Source of the DNA: Gemmata sp.
GTDB lineage: Bacteria > Planctomycetota > Planctomycetia > Gemmatales > Gemmataceae
Reading direction: 5' to 3'
Length of the DNA: 64,000 bases
Assembly: GCA_025055115.1 (NCBI GenBank)
Contig: JANWYJ010000013.1
Location: 1-64,000, forward strand
Position 1 is the stretch's first letter, and each line of letters opens with the position of its first letter. Positions 1 to 9,429 of the stretch are shown one piece after another. The notes beneath the pieces are model-generated. The model made no database searches, was not told the origin of the DNA, and saw nothing but the letters and a program-made list of their open reading frames with translations. The position numbers and the translations under genes were made by a program.

Positions 1-313
1 GCTCGCGCAGCTTATCTAACAAATTGGGCCGGTCTTGATAGCTGGTCGGACAAGCATAACTTGTAGAGGGTGCCGGACAGCAAGGCGGTGGCGGACAACC
101 ACAATCCTTGGCCTTTCGACCCAACCCACCGATCCGGGCGCGGACACGATCCAAAATCCCCACTCGTCCGCTGTCGCAGCAGCTGACTGGCGCACAATGG
201 CTGCACCCTGCGCCGCTGCTGACCACGATCGGAGCAGCGGAGGGGGGCGGCGGTGGAGCGGGGTCGGCCCCGGCCAACGCGGCCGATGACATGATCAGAA
301 TCGCGGCATTCAC
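1..313 (-). CDS. Small Cys-rich, Pro-rich secreted protein (3' end outside window)
   Basis: A reading frame open from a GTG at 313 to the left edge of the window, so its C-terminus is missing. GGAGGT lies 7 nt upstream of the GTG (321-326), which is what decides this start. The N-terminus has a hydrophobic stretch ending in a plausible signal-peptidase site (AALAGA), then a run of Pro, then Cys-rich motifs (GCSHCAP, SCCDSG, CGCPPPPCCP). I do not recognise the family. Short secreted proteins rich in Cys and Pro are common in Gemmata-like genomes, but no function is implied. It diverges from recJ across about 270 bp that presumably holds both promoters. An overlapping longer frame on the same strand, starting with TTG at 413, lacks these features. 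Confidence 0.55.
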   Translation of the reverse strand, partial: MNAAILIMSSAALAGADPAPPPPPSAAPIVVSSGAGCSHCAPVSCCDSGRVGILDRVRARIGGLGRKAKDCGCPPPPCCPAPSTSYACPTSYQDRPNLLDKLRE

Positions 314-582
314 AGCAGTTACCTCCGTTTCGACAGGTATTTCGAAACAAACGCCACTGTTCGCATCGACTCAACCCCGGAGAATTCGTGAACAACGTGA
401 ATGAAAATTCCAAAAACGCTCGACAATCCGCGCTCGGTTACACCACTTGTTTGGAACGTAGCAGCCATTCCATCCATGCCGTTGGCAGCAATACGGATGG
501 CGGCCTTCGCTCGGATTGGTATTGTCAGACCCGCTCGCAGCTGCTCTAAAAAATGACAGTTGTTCACAGAAGGGAAGGGCCT

Positions 583-2343
583 ATGCGCCGGCGTTATCAG
601 CGTTGGCACCTCTTGCCCCACGACGTTACTGCGATTGGACAGCTGGCAACAGGGGCGAAAATATCGCCTGTGCTAGCCCATTTGCTCATTAACCGCGGCA
701 TTCGCGATGTGGCCACGGCGCAACGGTTTCTGAGCGGCGATTTGTCGAAATTGTATCCACCAGAGTGCCTGCCAGGTGTCACTGAAGCCGCACAACGTAT
801 CGTTCGAGCCATCACCCAGAAACGCCGCCTCTGCATCTATGGCGATTACGACGTCGATGGGGTCACAGGCACCGCCATTCTGTGGCGGCTGCTGACTCTC
901 CTAGAAGCCAAGGTGGAATATCATGTGCCCGATCGGACCCTCGATGGTTACGGTCTCAACAGCGATCGACTGCGGGAATTGGCCGCCCGCGGCGTTTCTC
1001 TGGTCATCAGCGTGGATTGTGGCATCACCAGTGTCGCGGAAGCCGAAACCGCCCAGGAACTGGGACTCGAACTGATCATCACGGACCATCACGAAATGCG
1101 AATGGGCCTCGATGGTCCAGTGCTGCCACCCGCGGCAGCTGTGGTCCATCCTCGCTTGCCTCAGGAACCGTCTTATCCCTTCGAGGATTTGTCGGGGGCC
1201 GCGGTGGCTTTCAAATTGGCTTGGGCCATTGCTCAACACGCTTGCGGTTCCCGCAAAGTGACCCCGGATTTGCGCGAATTCCTTCTGGATGCGATTGGAT
1301 TGGCGACGTTAGGGATCATTGCCGATGTCGTTCCATTGATGGACGAAAATCGCATCCTTGTTCGCTATGGTTTGACGCGAATCGGTAAACAGCCCAGTAT
1401 CGGTCTGTCGGCCTTGTTGAAGGTCATTTTTGAAGACAACCCCCCAAGCCATCTCACGTCAGCAGATGTCGGCTACCGGTTGGCTCCCCATTTGAACGTG
1501 GCCGGGCGTCTGGGCTGTGCCCGGCTAGCCGTCGAGTTGTTGACAACCGCATCCGCTTCCCGGGCCGAAACGATTGCCCAACAACTCCGCCGGCTCAACC
1601 TAGAGCGACAAGCTCGGGAGCGAGCCTACACCAAGCAAGCACTGGAAATGATCGAGCGAGATCACGCTCAAGAGCCGGCGATTGTTGTTGCTTCGGAACA
1701 ATGGCATCAAGGTTTAGTCGGTATCATGGCGAACCGTTTGGTGGACCACTATGGCAAACCAGCGTTAGTTATCGCGATCAGTAATGATTCGGTGGCTCAA
1801 GGCTCGGGCCGAAGTATTCCGGGTATCGAACTGCATCGAGCACTCGTGGCCTGCAGCTGTTATCTCGAAGCGCACGGTGGCCATGCCTTGGCCGCAGGTT
1901 TCAAAATCCGCCCGGAACGGATTGCGGCTTTTCGCGAGTGCTTCAATCGCTATGTGGCACAGTACCAAAGCACCATTTCCGAAGGGCATACCCTGCAACT
2001 GGATGCGGAAGTGCCACTCTCCAGTTTGACCGTGAAATTGGTCCAGGAATTGAACCAACTGGAACCTTTCGGAGCAAAGAATCCGCCGCCTCGCTTGTTA
2101 GCGACGGATGTGAAGTTGGAATCGCCGCAGTTGATTGGCCAAAAGGAGCCGAAACGACATGTTGCGTTTCTCGTTCGGCAGGGGCAAACCGTCCTGCGTT
2201 GCGTCGGTTGGGACATGGCCGAACGGATCCATGATCTTTTGGACATCAAGAAGACTTATCGCATCGCCTTCACGCCACAGATCAACACATGGAATGGTTC
2301 GTCGCGTGTGGAGCTGAATCTTGTCGATTTGCGAGAGGACTAA
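583..2343 (+). CDS. recJ: Single-stranded-DNA-specific exonuclease RecJ
   Basis: RecJ is a 5'-to-3' exonuclease acting on single-stranded DNA in recombination and mismatch repair. The 586-residue product has the usual RecJ length. DHH-family metal motifs are present: DYDVDG (88-93), DCG (145-147), DHH (168-170) and HP (189-190). The C-terminal half carries the DHHA1 signature GGHALAAGF and the OB-fold region. An in-frame ATG at 553 would add ten residues. I chose 583 because AGGGAAGGG sits just upstream (571-579) and 553 has no ribosome binding site. It stands alone, convergent with the sigma-54 activator gene. Confidence 0.95.
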   Translation: MRRRYQRWHLLPHDVTAIGQLATGAKISPVLAHLLINRGIRDVATAQRFLSGDLSKLYPPECLPGVTEAAQRIVRAITQKRRLCIYGDYDVDGVTGTAILWRLLTLLEAKVEYHVPDRTLDGYGLNSDRLRELAARGVSLVISVDCGITSVAEAETAQELGLELIITDHHEMRMGLDGPVLPPAAAVVHPRLPQEPSYPFEDLSGAAVAFKLAWAIAQHACGSRKVTPDLREFLLDAIGLATLGIIADVVPLMDENRILVRYGLTRIGKQPSIGLSALLKVIFEDNPPSHLTSADVGYRLAPHLNVAGRLGCARLAVELLTTASASRAETIAQQLRRLNLERQARERAYTKQALEMIERDHAQEPAIVVASEQWHQGLVGIMANRLVDHYGKPALVIAISNDSVAQGSGRSIPGIELHRALVACSCYLEAHGGHALAAGFKIRPERIAAFRECFNRYVAQYQSTISEGHTLQLDAEVPLSSLTVKLVQELNQLEPFGAKNPPPRLLATDVKLESPQLIGQKEPKRHVAFLVRQGQTVLRCVGWDMAERIHDLLDIKKTYRIAFTPQINTWNGSSRVELNLVDLRED

Positions 2344-2441
2344 CCATTCCGCCGACAGCAGGCGGATACCGTGGAAATGGACATATGTTTTTCAGGGCAT
2401 TGCGCACCCGGTTAACACCTCCCTGGATCCCTCGCTTGCCT

Positions 2442-2463
2442 GCCGATCCTCAGCCGATCCTCA
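2442..2463. repeat. 11-bp perfect tandem duplication over a stop codon
   Basis: GCCGATCCTCA occurs at 2442-2452 and again at 2453-2463. The second copy contains the stop codon (TGA on the minus strand, 2461-2463) of the adjoining activator gene, so the first copy is an extra stop-region copy just downstream of that gene. Confidence 0.85.
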
Positions 2464-4419
2464 CTTGGATATTCCGTATCGCTCCATTTTCCTGTCGAGT
2501 GTGGATCGCTCGATACCGAGGATGGCCGCCGCGCGGGATTTGTTCCAATCTGTAAATTTCAGCGTCTGTTCGATGTGTCGTTTCTCCACAGTCTCGAGCG
2601 TTTCGGGCTGATATTCCCTCCCAATACTCTTGTCTTCTTGCGCAACTGGATTATTTTTCGCTGCGATTGGCTCTAATTCAAAGAGGACGATATCGGCCGC
2701 GTCGATCATCGGACCGTGACACAAGGCCACGGCTCGTTCCACCAGGTTCCGCAGTTCGCGAACGTTTCCTGGCCAATGATAATTCGTGATCTTTTTTAAA
2801 GCCGCTGGCGTGAATCCTTTGATCTTTCGACCAGTTTCCCGCACAAACCGTCGCAAAAAATGCTCCGCCAAGAGTGGCACGTCCTCCAGCCGTTCACGCA
2901 ACGGAGGCACCTCCAACTGCACCACCTGGAGTCGATAGAATAAATCCTTGCGGAAGCTCCCAGCGCGCACCGCCTCTTCGAGAGCACGGTTCGTGGCCGC
3001 AACCACGCGCACGTCGACGCGGATGGGGACATTGCCACCCACACGCTCAAACGGGTGGCCCTCCAAAACGCGTAAGAGCTTGGCTTGTGTTCCCAAAGCC
3101 ATCTCGCCAATCTCATCCAAGAAAATGGTTCCTTTGTCCGCCGCTTCAAACTTCCCGATCAGTCGTTCAGTGGCTCCGGTAAATGCTCCTTTTTCGTGTC
3201 CAAAAAGCTCACTTTCTAGAAGTGTTTCCGTTAAGGCGGCGCAGTTCAGGCAGATGAATGGCCCATCACGCCGGGGGCTGTGCATGTGGATAGCGCGTGC
3301 AATGAGTTCCTTGCCACTGCCACTTTCACCGCGAATCAACACCGTTGCTCGGGTCTCGGCGGCCCGTAACAATTGGCTCTCGACCTTGCGCAGTGCTTCA
3401 CTGCGGCCCACAATCTCGCTTTCGATCCGGAGTTGATCTTTCAAGCTGCGATTCTCAGCCCACAACACATTTTGTCGGGCTAAACGCTGCCAGACGGCAC
3501 CCAATTGGCGTGCCACCGCCAGCGTGAACTCCAAATCCTCACTATTGAGTGGTGTGTGTCCGGTTGTCCGGTACAAGTGCAGAAGACCTAACAATTGATC
3601 CCCCGCCAGAATGGGAGCGCAAATCAGACTGGCCACACGCAGTTCCGCGATACTGTCGCGGTTCTTGAGAGTGGCATGGGCCGCGACATTCTCGGCCAGC
3701 ACCGCTTGCTTGGTCGACAACACTTCATTGCTGACATATTGCGAAACTTTGTGATACGTAGCGGGACCGCTTGTTCGGTTGCGATTGACCAACAGCTCAA
3801 ATTCGCGCGGTTCTTTGAATCTCAGGATGGCGACAACCTCCGCTGGCGTGGCCCGAAAGACCGCATCCACCGCAAGTGTACACAATTCGCTCGTATCAGT
3901 CGCCGCCGCCATATCCAAGGCCAAGCGATACAGGATGCCGATGGCTTGTGGCGCGGGGATGCGGTGAATGGTCTGGCGATCGTCGCCGAGAGTCGCTTCG
4001 ATGGTCTGGGCGGTTTGCTGATAGCGGGTTTGGCTGAGACGCTGACGAATTTCCAAACCATCGGTTTTGGGCGGCGGTTGGACAACACTTTGGGGTGGAT
4101 CGGGTAATTGACTCATTTCCTCGACAAAAACCAGGCGTGTTCGCCCCAAACGCAGCTCATCGAGAGGCCGAAGCGCGCGCTCGGATCGGATCGCTTCGCC
4201 ATTCAACAATGTGCCGTTCAAACTCCCCAGATCACGGATGTACCATTCGTTATCAAGATGGAAAAGTTCGGCGTGTTCGCGACTGCACAAATCATCACGC
4301 AGAACAATCCGATTGGTGGGTGCCCGACCCACCGAATACCGGCTACCCGTTTCCAAAGGGTAGACATCGCCGAATCCTTCGTCGCGCCGGGCAACGAGAA
4401 AGGCACTGGGTGGTGTCAT
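2461..4419 (-). CDS. FHA-GAF-AAA+ sigma-54-dependent transcriptional activator with Fis-type HTH
   Basis: A 652-residue enhancer-binding protein. Domains in order: FHA (about 20-100; Gly31-Arg32, Ser47-x-x-His50 and the LNGT loop at 67-70), which binds phosphothreonine peptides; GAF (about 160-310); sigma-54 AAA+ ATPase (about 335-565) with Walker A GESGSGK (364-370), the sigma-54 contact loop GAFTGA (411-416), Walker B IFLDE (432-436) and GNVREL (551-556); and a C-terminal Fis-type helix-turn-helix (about 615-650). All motifs needed to open sigma-54 promoters are intact. FHA input suggests control by a Ser/Thr kinase, known for FHA-type activators in myxobacteria; no kinase gene is nearby. 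Single-gene unit, ATG start at 4419 with a weak ribosome binding site. Confidence 0.94.
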   Translation of the reverse strand: MTPPSAFLVARRDEGFGDVYPLETGSRYSVGRAPTNRIVLRDDLCSREHAELFHLDNEWYIRDLGSLNGTLLNGEAIRSERALRPLDELRLGRTRLVFVEEMSQLPDPPQSVVQPPPKTDGLEIRQRLSQTRYQQTAQTIEATLGDDRQTIHRIPAPQAIGILYRLALDMAAATDTSELCTLAVDAVFRATPAEVVAILRFKEPREFELLVNRNRTSGPATYHKVSQYVSNEVLSTKQAVLAENVAAHATLKNRDSIAELRVASLICAPILAGDQLLGLLHLYRTTGHTPLNSEDLEFTLAVARQLGAVWQRLARQNVLWAENRSLKDQLRIESEIVGRSEALRKVESQLLRAAETRATVLIRGESGSGKELIARAIHMHSPRRDGPFICLNCAALTETLLESELFGHEKGAFTGATERLIGKFEAADKGTIFLDEIGEMALGTQAKLLRVLEGHPFERVGGNVPIRVDVRVVAATNRALEEAVRAGSFRKDLFYRLQVVQLEVPPLRERLEDVPLLAEHFLRRFVRETGRKIKGFTPAALKKITNYHWPGNVRELRNLVERAVALCHGPMIDAADIVLFELEPIAAKNNPVAQEDKSIGREYQPETLETVEKRHIEQTLKFTDWNKSRAAAILGIERSTLDRKMERYGISK

Positions 4420-4501
4420 AGATGCTCACAACGTGTCCCGAACAACCTATTACCACCATAGATGGTCCGGACACGATGAGGCAAGCGGTATCGTGGATTC
4501 C

Positions 4502-4539
4502 GGCTAATACGCGTGCTTTTGGCTAATACGCGTGCTTTT
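4502..4539. repeat. 19-bp perfect tandem duplication over a stop codon
   Basis: GGCTAATACGCGTGCTTTT occurs at 4502-4520 and 4521-4539. The right copy holds the last codons and the stop (4523-4525, minus strand) of the glycosylphosphotransferase gene. The left copy lies directly beyond it and reproduces the same stop. Confidence 0.9.
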
Positions 4540-5923
4540 GTTTGGAGAATAACATCCGCCAAACGGTCAGGAAGAGAATGCGCAGATCAAATAGCGGATT
4601 CCAGTGACTGATGTAGTAGAGGTCGAACTGAATGCGCTTGCGCAGAGAGGAATTGCCGCGCCAACCGTTGACCTGGGCCCAGCCTGTGATGCCTGCTTTC
4701 ACAGCGTGGCGGGCGTTGTAGTTGGGGATCGATTTGGCAAACTTGTGGACAAAGACGGGGCGTTCGGGGCGAGGACCGACAAGGCTCATGTCACCCCACA
4801 AGACGTTGAAGAGTTGAGGGAGTTCATCGAGATTCGTGGCGCGGAGAAAAACGCCCAAGCGAGTACGTCGATTGTCATTACGCGCCGTCATTTGCGGACC
4901 GTGAGCTTCGGCATCGACCTTCATCGTGCGGAATTTCAGCATCCAAAACGGCTTGCCGTTGAGGCCGCAACGCTCTTGCCGGTAGAGAATTGGCCCTGGA
5001 CTGGTGACTTTCACAAGCACTGCGATGACCGCCATCAGCGGGGCCAATAGAACGATGGCCATCAGTGAGAGAACAACATCCATCAGCCGCTTGATGATAA
5101 TATTCAGTCCATAGTGCGGATTTTCTCGCAAACCAATCACGGTCAGACCGTGAATTTGGGTCGTTGTGAACGTCAAACCCGCCAAGGTTGGTATGTCGGC
5201 AATCAGACGTACATCAACCCATGTTTGCGACAAGGCACCGAAGACGCGTCGGGCATCGGCATAGCGATTGAGTGGTAACGCGACAAATACATGCTCGATC
5301 TGGTAGCGAGCGACCAGTTGCGGTAATTCCGCAATCGAACCCAAAACCGGTAGCGTTGTGGCGGCAGTGCAATACGGTGCATCTTCCACATACCCGATCG
5401 GTTGAATCCCGGACCAATTCAACGCCTGAAGGGTCCGCTCTGTTCGTCGGGCTAAGCGGCCGGTGCCCACAATCACCGCACGACTGGGATTGAGGCCCCG
5501 GGAACGCAGCGTGCGAACAGCGGTCCAACTGATGCGGCGAGCTGTGACGATACCAACCAGGCTGCTGGCCCCAAACAGGACCATCGCTGCTCGCGATTCA
5601 TAATGGGCATGGCGGGCGAAGCTAGTGGCTACCACAAAAAGGATCATCAAGGCCACCCCCTTCCCCACCGCGAGCACTTCTTCACGAAAGCGGCGAAGAC
5701 GGTGGACCTCGTACATGCCTGCCAGGCGAAAAGCAATCATGCCAAGCAATAACACGAGAGGCCACGAACGCAGATACAGTTCCCAAGCCGGCACTCCCCG
5801 CGGCGCGGCCAACCAACCGGTGTGAAAACGGAGGAAGTAACTCGCCAGCCACGCTGCCGACGTACAAGCGAGGTCACCCAGGAGAAACCATGCGACCAGT
5901 GTTTGATTGACACGCCGAACCAT
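4523..5923 (-). CDS. Exopolysaccharide polyprenyl glycosylphosphotransferase (WcaJ/WbaP type)
   Basis: An integral membrane enzyme that transfers a sugar-1-phosphate to undecaprenyl phosphate, starting a capsule, exopolysaccharide or O-antigen repeat unit. The 466 residues fit the long form: N-terminal membrane helices (about 10-130), a nucleotide-binding-like middle domain with GTGRLARR, then a membrane hairpin (KRLMDVVLSL) and the catalytic C-terminal domain. The catalytic domain has the characteristic KFRTM, DELPQL, DMSLVGPRPE and GITGWAQVNG motifs. Substrate specificity cannot be read from the sequence. No other polysaccharide genes adjoin it, so it is an isolated initiating transferase. 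ATG at 5923. Confidence 0.93.
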   Translation of the reverse strand: MVRRVNQTLVAWFLLGDLACTSAAWLASYFLRFHTGWLAAPRGVPAWELYLRSWPLVLLLGMIAFRLAGMYEVHRLRRFREEVLAVGKGVALMILFVVATSFARHAHYESRAAMVLFGASSLVGIVTARRISWTAVRTLRSRGLNPSRAVIVGTGRLARRTERTLQALNWSGIQPIGYVEDAPYCTAATTLPVLGSIAELPQLVARYQIEHVFVALPLNRYADARRVFGALSQTWVDVRLIADIPTLAGLTFTTTQIHGLTVIGLRENPHYGLNIIIKRLMDVVLSLMAIVLLAPLMAVIAVLVKVTSPGPILYRQERCGLNGKPFWMLKFRTMKVDAEAHGPQMTARNDNRRTRLGVFLRATNLDELPQLFNVLWGDMSLVGPRPERPVFVHKFAKSIPNYNARHAVKAGITGWAQVNGWRGNSSLRKRIQFDLYYISHWNPLFDLRILFLTVWRMLFSKQKHAY

Positions 5924-6033
5924 CGGACGCGACTCCCATCGAATCCTGGGCTATGGGATAGTCGCGGGAACTTAGCAATTCCGACCTGCGCCGTCAATCG
6001 CGGCTGTCGTCGCCATACGAGCTGCCTTACGAC

Positions 6034-6118
6034 ATGCTGAACCACCGCCCCCTGCCGAATGCTGAACCACCGCCCCTGCAGATGGCCCGGCATGGCCAGA
6101 CGATAGGGGCGGCGGTTC
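6034..6118. repeat. Tandem duplication plus 14-bp hairpin between genes
   Basis: ATGCTGAACCACCGCCCC is present at 6034 and again at 6059, a 25-bp period with one base gained or lost. The second copy forms the left arm (6064-6077) of a 14-bp inverted repeat whose right arm is 6105-6118, with one A/G mismatch that becomes a wobble pair on one RNA strand. The hairpin lies just past the stop of the small lipoprotein gene (minus strand) and could end its transcript. There is no T-run, so it is not a classic intrinsic terminator. Confidence 0.6.
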
Positions 6119-6134
6119 GTTGTCGACCCACCGA

Positions 6135-6317
6135 TCACTTTTCGGGAGGCTGAGGAATTCGCGATTTCTTGGGTGCGGTTTTGTCGGCTCCGGAGTTCTC
6201 CGGGGGCGGCGGCGTCACATTCGAGTTTTGACCCGGTGTTGATGAGGAGGAACAGCCCATCATACAACCGAGAATCATGCAGCTGAGGATCAGATATACC
6301 AAAGAGCGTGGCAACAT
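6135..6317 (-). CDS. Small Pro-rich lipoprotein
   Basis: A 60-residue product with an N-terminal hydrophobic segment and a lipobox-like MMGC near residue 22, then a Ser, Pro and Lys-rich tail. It is therefore probably an anchored lipoprotein with almost no folded domain. It lies 87 bp downstream of a DUF1559 gene on the same strand, and a second DUF1559 gene at 35595 also has a small lipoprotein downstream, so the pairing looks meaningful. Function unknown. The ribosome binding site is weak, which leaves some doubt about the exact start. Confidence 0.7.
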   Translation of the reverse strand: MLPRSLVYLILSCMILGCMMGCSSSSTPGQNSNVTPPPPENSGADKTAPKKSRIPQPPEK

Positions 6318-6404
6318 AGCACGATAAGATGGGTTAGGGTATTATTCTGACACATGATAAACAATCTCGCCACCAGTGCCGATGGCGAGATTCGGCGAAC
6401 CACG

Positions 6405-7370
6405 TCAGTTTAACGTGACAACTTCACCACCGGCACGCGTGGAGAGTGCCGGAAGAACACCATTGGCCGAGTAGGTGATCAGCCGAACGGAACCATCACA
6501 CATCAGGAACATGGACCCGTTGGGGTGGAAACTCCAATAGTGTGCGGCGTCACAGCCGACGTTGGGATTGCCAGGTTGCAATCCGATTTTGCGCGTCATG
6601 TCGGTCGTGTCGCAGCCGTAGTTGGCTGAAAAATAGTTGGCCAACGCCAGATCGTTCGACGTCATCACGCAGTCAGCATTGCCGCGTCCATCATAGCCAT
6701 AAGCCGCAAACCACCAGCCATACTCGAGGTTCGAATTCGGTGGACGTTCCCCAACCATGATCGTGTTTGAAGTTCCATCAGCGATTTCGACAAATTTCAC
6801 CTGGGAACCGGTAACAGGGCCTGAGACCCAGCCATAAAGGACGCCATCGAGCGAAGTTGAGGTGCGTCCCGAGTTCCCCAAATAGCAAGTCAACGCTTGC
6901 TCCACGACATAGGGAGGTTGGGCCGGATACCGTTGAACGCCACGGGTATCGGCAGGGCAAATGTAAATCTTGAGTATCTGGGAACAGGCTGGATTCGACC
7001 AAGCATACCATGAATACCACGGGTTGAGGCTGGCCGCATAAGCCTTCGCTTGATTGTACAGATTTCCCTGTTCGATGTAGGCCGTGATATAGGCCATCCA
7101 CGACCAGGACCCTTCGTAGGGTGCTGTCGATGTTCCTGGGTTGGCGTAGGGTCGATGCCCCTGCGGGAGCGTACCGTGCGTGTCGTGGTAATTATGCAGG
7201 GCCAGACCCATTTGTTTCAGATTATTGGAGCATTGCGTCCGGGCTGCGGCTTCACGAACTTTCTGAACTGCGGGCAGAAGCAAACCGATCAAGATCGCGA
7301 TGATCGCTATGACGACCAACAATTCGATCAACGTAAAACCCAACCGGAAATGCGCACAGCGACTTCTCAT
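6405..7370 (-). CDS. DUF1559 family pseudopilin-like protein
   Basis: A 321-residue protein with a type IV prepilin-like N-terminus: a short basic leader, then [17 protein letters not shown], the standard processing site and hydrophobic helix. The QCSNNLKQMGLALHNYHDTHG region and a C-terminal MFLMCDGSVRLITY segment are typical of DUF1559 (SBP_bac_10-like), a family greatly expanded in planctomycetes and thought to be exported through a type II secretion or pilin-like route. I placed the start at ATG 7370 because GGAGG lies 9 nt upstream; a GTG at 7394 would overlap that site. A small lipoprotein gene follows. Two small hairpins (7424-7447 and 7449-7466) lie upstream and may be part of a leader. 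Confidence 0.92.
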   Translation of the reverse strand: MRSRCAHFRLGFTLIELLVVIAIIAILIGLLLPAVQKVREAAARTQCSNNLKQMGLALHNYHDTHGTLPQGHRPYANPGTSTAPYEGSWSWMAYITAYIEQGNLYNQAKAYAASLNPWYSWYAWSNPACSQILKIYICPADTRGVQRYPAQPPYVVEQALTCYLGNSGRTSTSLDGVLYGWVSGPVTGSQVKFVEIADGTSNTIMVGERPPNSNLEYGWWFAAYGYDGRGNADCVMTSNDLALANYFSANYGCDTTDMTRKIGLQPGNPNVGCDAAHYWSFHPNGSMFLMCDGSVRLITYSANGVLPALSTRAGGEVVTLN

Positions 7371-8311
7371 CTCTGTCAACCTCCGTTCGTTCACGATGTG
7401 ATGAGATTCAAAGATGGATAAAGTGAGTTGGTTTTAGGAGCCAACTCAGGCGGAGGTGAATCCGCCACAGGAAGGTAATGGATAACTACCCAATGTGTCC
7501 TCCAAACCAAAAGACTTGGGCTTGTGGGAGAGACGATGGTGGTATTGGAGGTGAAACCATCGAGTCATCACAATTACCTGACCTGTCGGGAAAGATTATC
7601 CGAGACCGGTCGATGAATCAAGAAAAAAAGAGCAAAAGATGATGATTTGCTACAGTTTCTCCTATGACAGTTACTGTTTCTCCGATGACATTCGTGTAGC
7701 AGGGAACATAAGTTGGGTTATCAGACCTATCGACAAAACGCCTTTTTGCCCAGTCAGAAGGCGGCTGCGATATCTTTGTCTGATAATGTATATTATGTAA
7801 CGTTTCCGTGTCGCCATCCTTCTTGCGCCACTCAGCCACGTGATCTTTAACACCGATTTCCAATGGCGACGAGATGTCGGGCAACTGGCGACGAGATGTC
7901 GGGCAACGAGATGTCGGCGAACTGGATCTAACGACTTAGGGCCAGTGTGACGCTACGGCCTCAATCTGTCCTCCCAACTGTTTCACTGAATAACACCTGT
8001 GTTAATAGCTGTGCGTGCTATTGCTACCTGCATGCACCCCGATGCCGACGACTCAAGCCGGTGACTCCATCCTATCCTTTGCCATAAGGCCATCGACTCG
8101 TTTTCCTCCCCTCCCACTTTGACAACAATTCAAAAACTCGTGATACTCCGCCATCGCTGCTTGGGCCGCCCGCGACCTTCCATTGCTCGCACCTCGAAAC
8201 TCAATTTCTCATCGTGAAGTTCCACCCCTTCACTTTTCGTCCCTCAAGTCGCCGTCCCTGAAGTCCGCGTGTATAAGAAGATGCACACTTCACGGCTCCA
8301 GCTCGCGGGGT
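7371..8311. other. Long intergenic stretch without a supported gene
   Basis: About 940 bp between a DUF1559 gene (starting leftward) and a WD40 gene (ending here). It holds the DUF1559 promoter region, two small hairpins, an imperfect tandem pair around 7654-7700 (gtttctcc-type unit), a three-copy repeat at 7864-7922, and duplicated copies of the WD40 gene end near 8229-8270. An 88-codon frame at 7618-7884 (minus) starts inside the three-copy repeat and has no recognisable features. I do not call it a gene. Confidence 0.6.
7864..7922. repeat. 22-bp tandem repeat, two full copies and one partial
   Basis: TGGCGACGAGATGTCGGGCAAC at 7864-7885 is repeated exactly at 7886-7907. A shorter, altered third copy (GAGATGTCGG then CGAAC) follows to about 7922. 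It lies in non-coding DNA. Confidence 0.85.
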
Positions 8312-8323
8312 TCACTTTTCGTC
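8229..8323. repeat. Duplicated stop-codon region of the WD40 gene
   Basis: TTCACTTTTCGTC covers the last codons and stop of the WD40 gene at 8311-8323 and recurs exactly at 8229-8241, 82 bp downstream of the gene. Between them lies a further tandem pair, cgtccctcaagtcgc / cgtccctgaagtccgc, at about 8239-8269. Confidence 0.7.
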
Positions 8324-9277
8324 GAGGACTGTCCGTATGAGGGCCCCGTTGTTGTGCCCCGTATATACTGTCTTGCCCTCAGGGCCAAATGCGATGCTAT
8401 AAGCCGGATTTTTTAATTGCGCTGTGAACTTGGGCTTATCTGCATCCATTGCCCACGTTGTGATGGAGCCAGAGTAACCGCAAACCGCGATGCGTTTCGA
8501 TGTCGGTGACCACACAACAAAGTATGGATCATCGTTCGTCGGTCCCAACTTCTTGCTCTCTTGACCCTCTTTCACGTTCCAAATCCGAAGACTGCGGTCC
8601 ATGGACGTGCTCACAATTCGGTCGTTGTCGATAAAAACAACCGCTGTGACCGGTTGCTCATGACCTTTCAACTGTTTTACTTCCTTCAATTGTTTCATAT
8701 CCCAAATCTTGATAAGATTGTCCTTGCCCGACCCGGCTGAAGCGAGATATTGACCATCAGGACTGAATGCGAGAGAGTACACTGTGCCGTCGTGAGACCC
8801 AAGGTTTTTCAATTCCTTGCCCTCGCCGACGTTCCACAGCCTGACGGTCTTATCCGCCCCACAGCTAGCCAACCGGGTTCCATCGGGACTGAACGCCACG
8901 GCCTCGACGGTATCCGTATGTCCCTTCATCTCCAACTTCACCTGGCCGCTGCTGATATCCCACAGACGCACGGTTTTGTCCTGACCGCCCGTGGCCACAA
9001 CGTTTTCATCTTGGGGATTGAAGGCGACTGCACAAACCCCCGCGGTATGACCTTTAAGGATAATTTTCTCCTTCAAACTGCCATCTGGGTTGATGTCCCA
9101 CACTTTGGCCGTGTTATCGAAACTTGCTGTTGCCAATCGTTGACCATTTGCGGAAATGGCGACGCAGTGGATCAGCGCGGAATGCGCCGACGTCGCGCTC
9201 GCTGGGGTCTGGCCGGACGTTTCAGGAAGAACCATCGCCATAAGAAACAAAAAACATCCGTAGTGGAGAAGCTTCAT
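8312..9277 (-). CDS. Secreted WD40 repeat protein
   Basis: A 321-residue protein with a signal peptide (hydrophobic 3-18, likely cleavage after TSG) followed by WD40 repeats that fill the rest. Recurrent motifs such as LATASFDNTAKVWDI, VATGGQDKTVRLWDI, LASCGADKTVRLWNV and IVSTSMDRSLRIWNV mark at least six or seven blades, enough for one complete beta-propeller. It should act outside the cytoplasm as a binding scaffold; the partner is unknown. ATG at 9277 is preceded by GAGGA at a normal distance. It is transcribed alone; a tRNA gene on the same strand lies upstream behind its own terminator. Confidence 0.9.
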   Translation of the reverse strand: MKLLHYGCFLFLMAMVLPETSGQTPASATSAHSALIHCVAISANGQRLATASFDNTAKVWDINPDGSLKEKIILKGHTAGVCAVAFNPQDENVVATGGQDKTVRLWDISSGQVKLEMKGHTDTVEAVAFSPDGTRLASCGADKTVRLWNVGEGKELKNLGSHDGTVYSLAFSPDGQYLASAGSGKDNLIKIWDMKQLKEVKQLKGHEQPVTAVVFIDNDRIVSTSMDRSLRIWNVKEGQESKKLGPTNDDPYFVVWSPTSKRIAVCGYSGSITTWAMDADKPKFTAQLKNPAYSIAFGPEGKTVYTGHNNGALIRTVLDEK

Positions 9278-9429
9278 CGTTCAGTTCCTCACCATAAACG
9301 GGGCCACTTCAGGAAGAGTGTCGCGCCTCCGCGACTTCGGTTCATCCCTCCTTGTACTGGCAATGCGCCGAAACCACAAGAACCTCTGAACACGACAACA
9401 ACAGCTCTAGCGGCTTTCGCTGGATGCGA

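Noticed and set aside
12-413. A 133-codon frame on the minus strand starting with TTG
   Set aside because: No ribosome binding site and no protein-like composition. The overlapping frame from GTG 313 has both a perfect Shine-Dalgarno and a signal-peptide-like start.
7618-7884. An 88-codon frame on the minus strand in the long gap
   Set aside because: It starts inside a tandem repeat, contains an internal tandem duplication (IGETVTVIGETV) and resembles no protein; it looks like an accidental frame in repeat-rich DNA.
7849-7922. CRISPR-like repeat structure
   Set aside because: Copies are tandem with no spacers, and no cas genes are present in the window.
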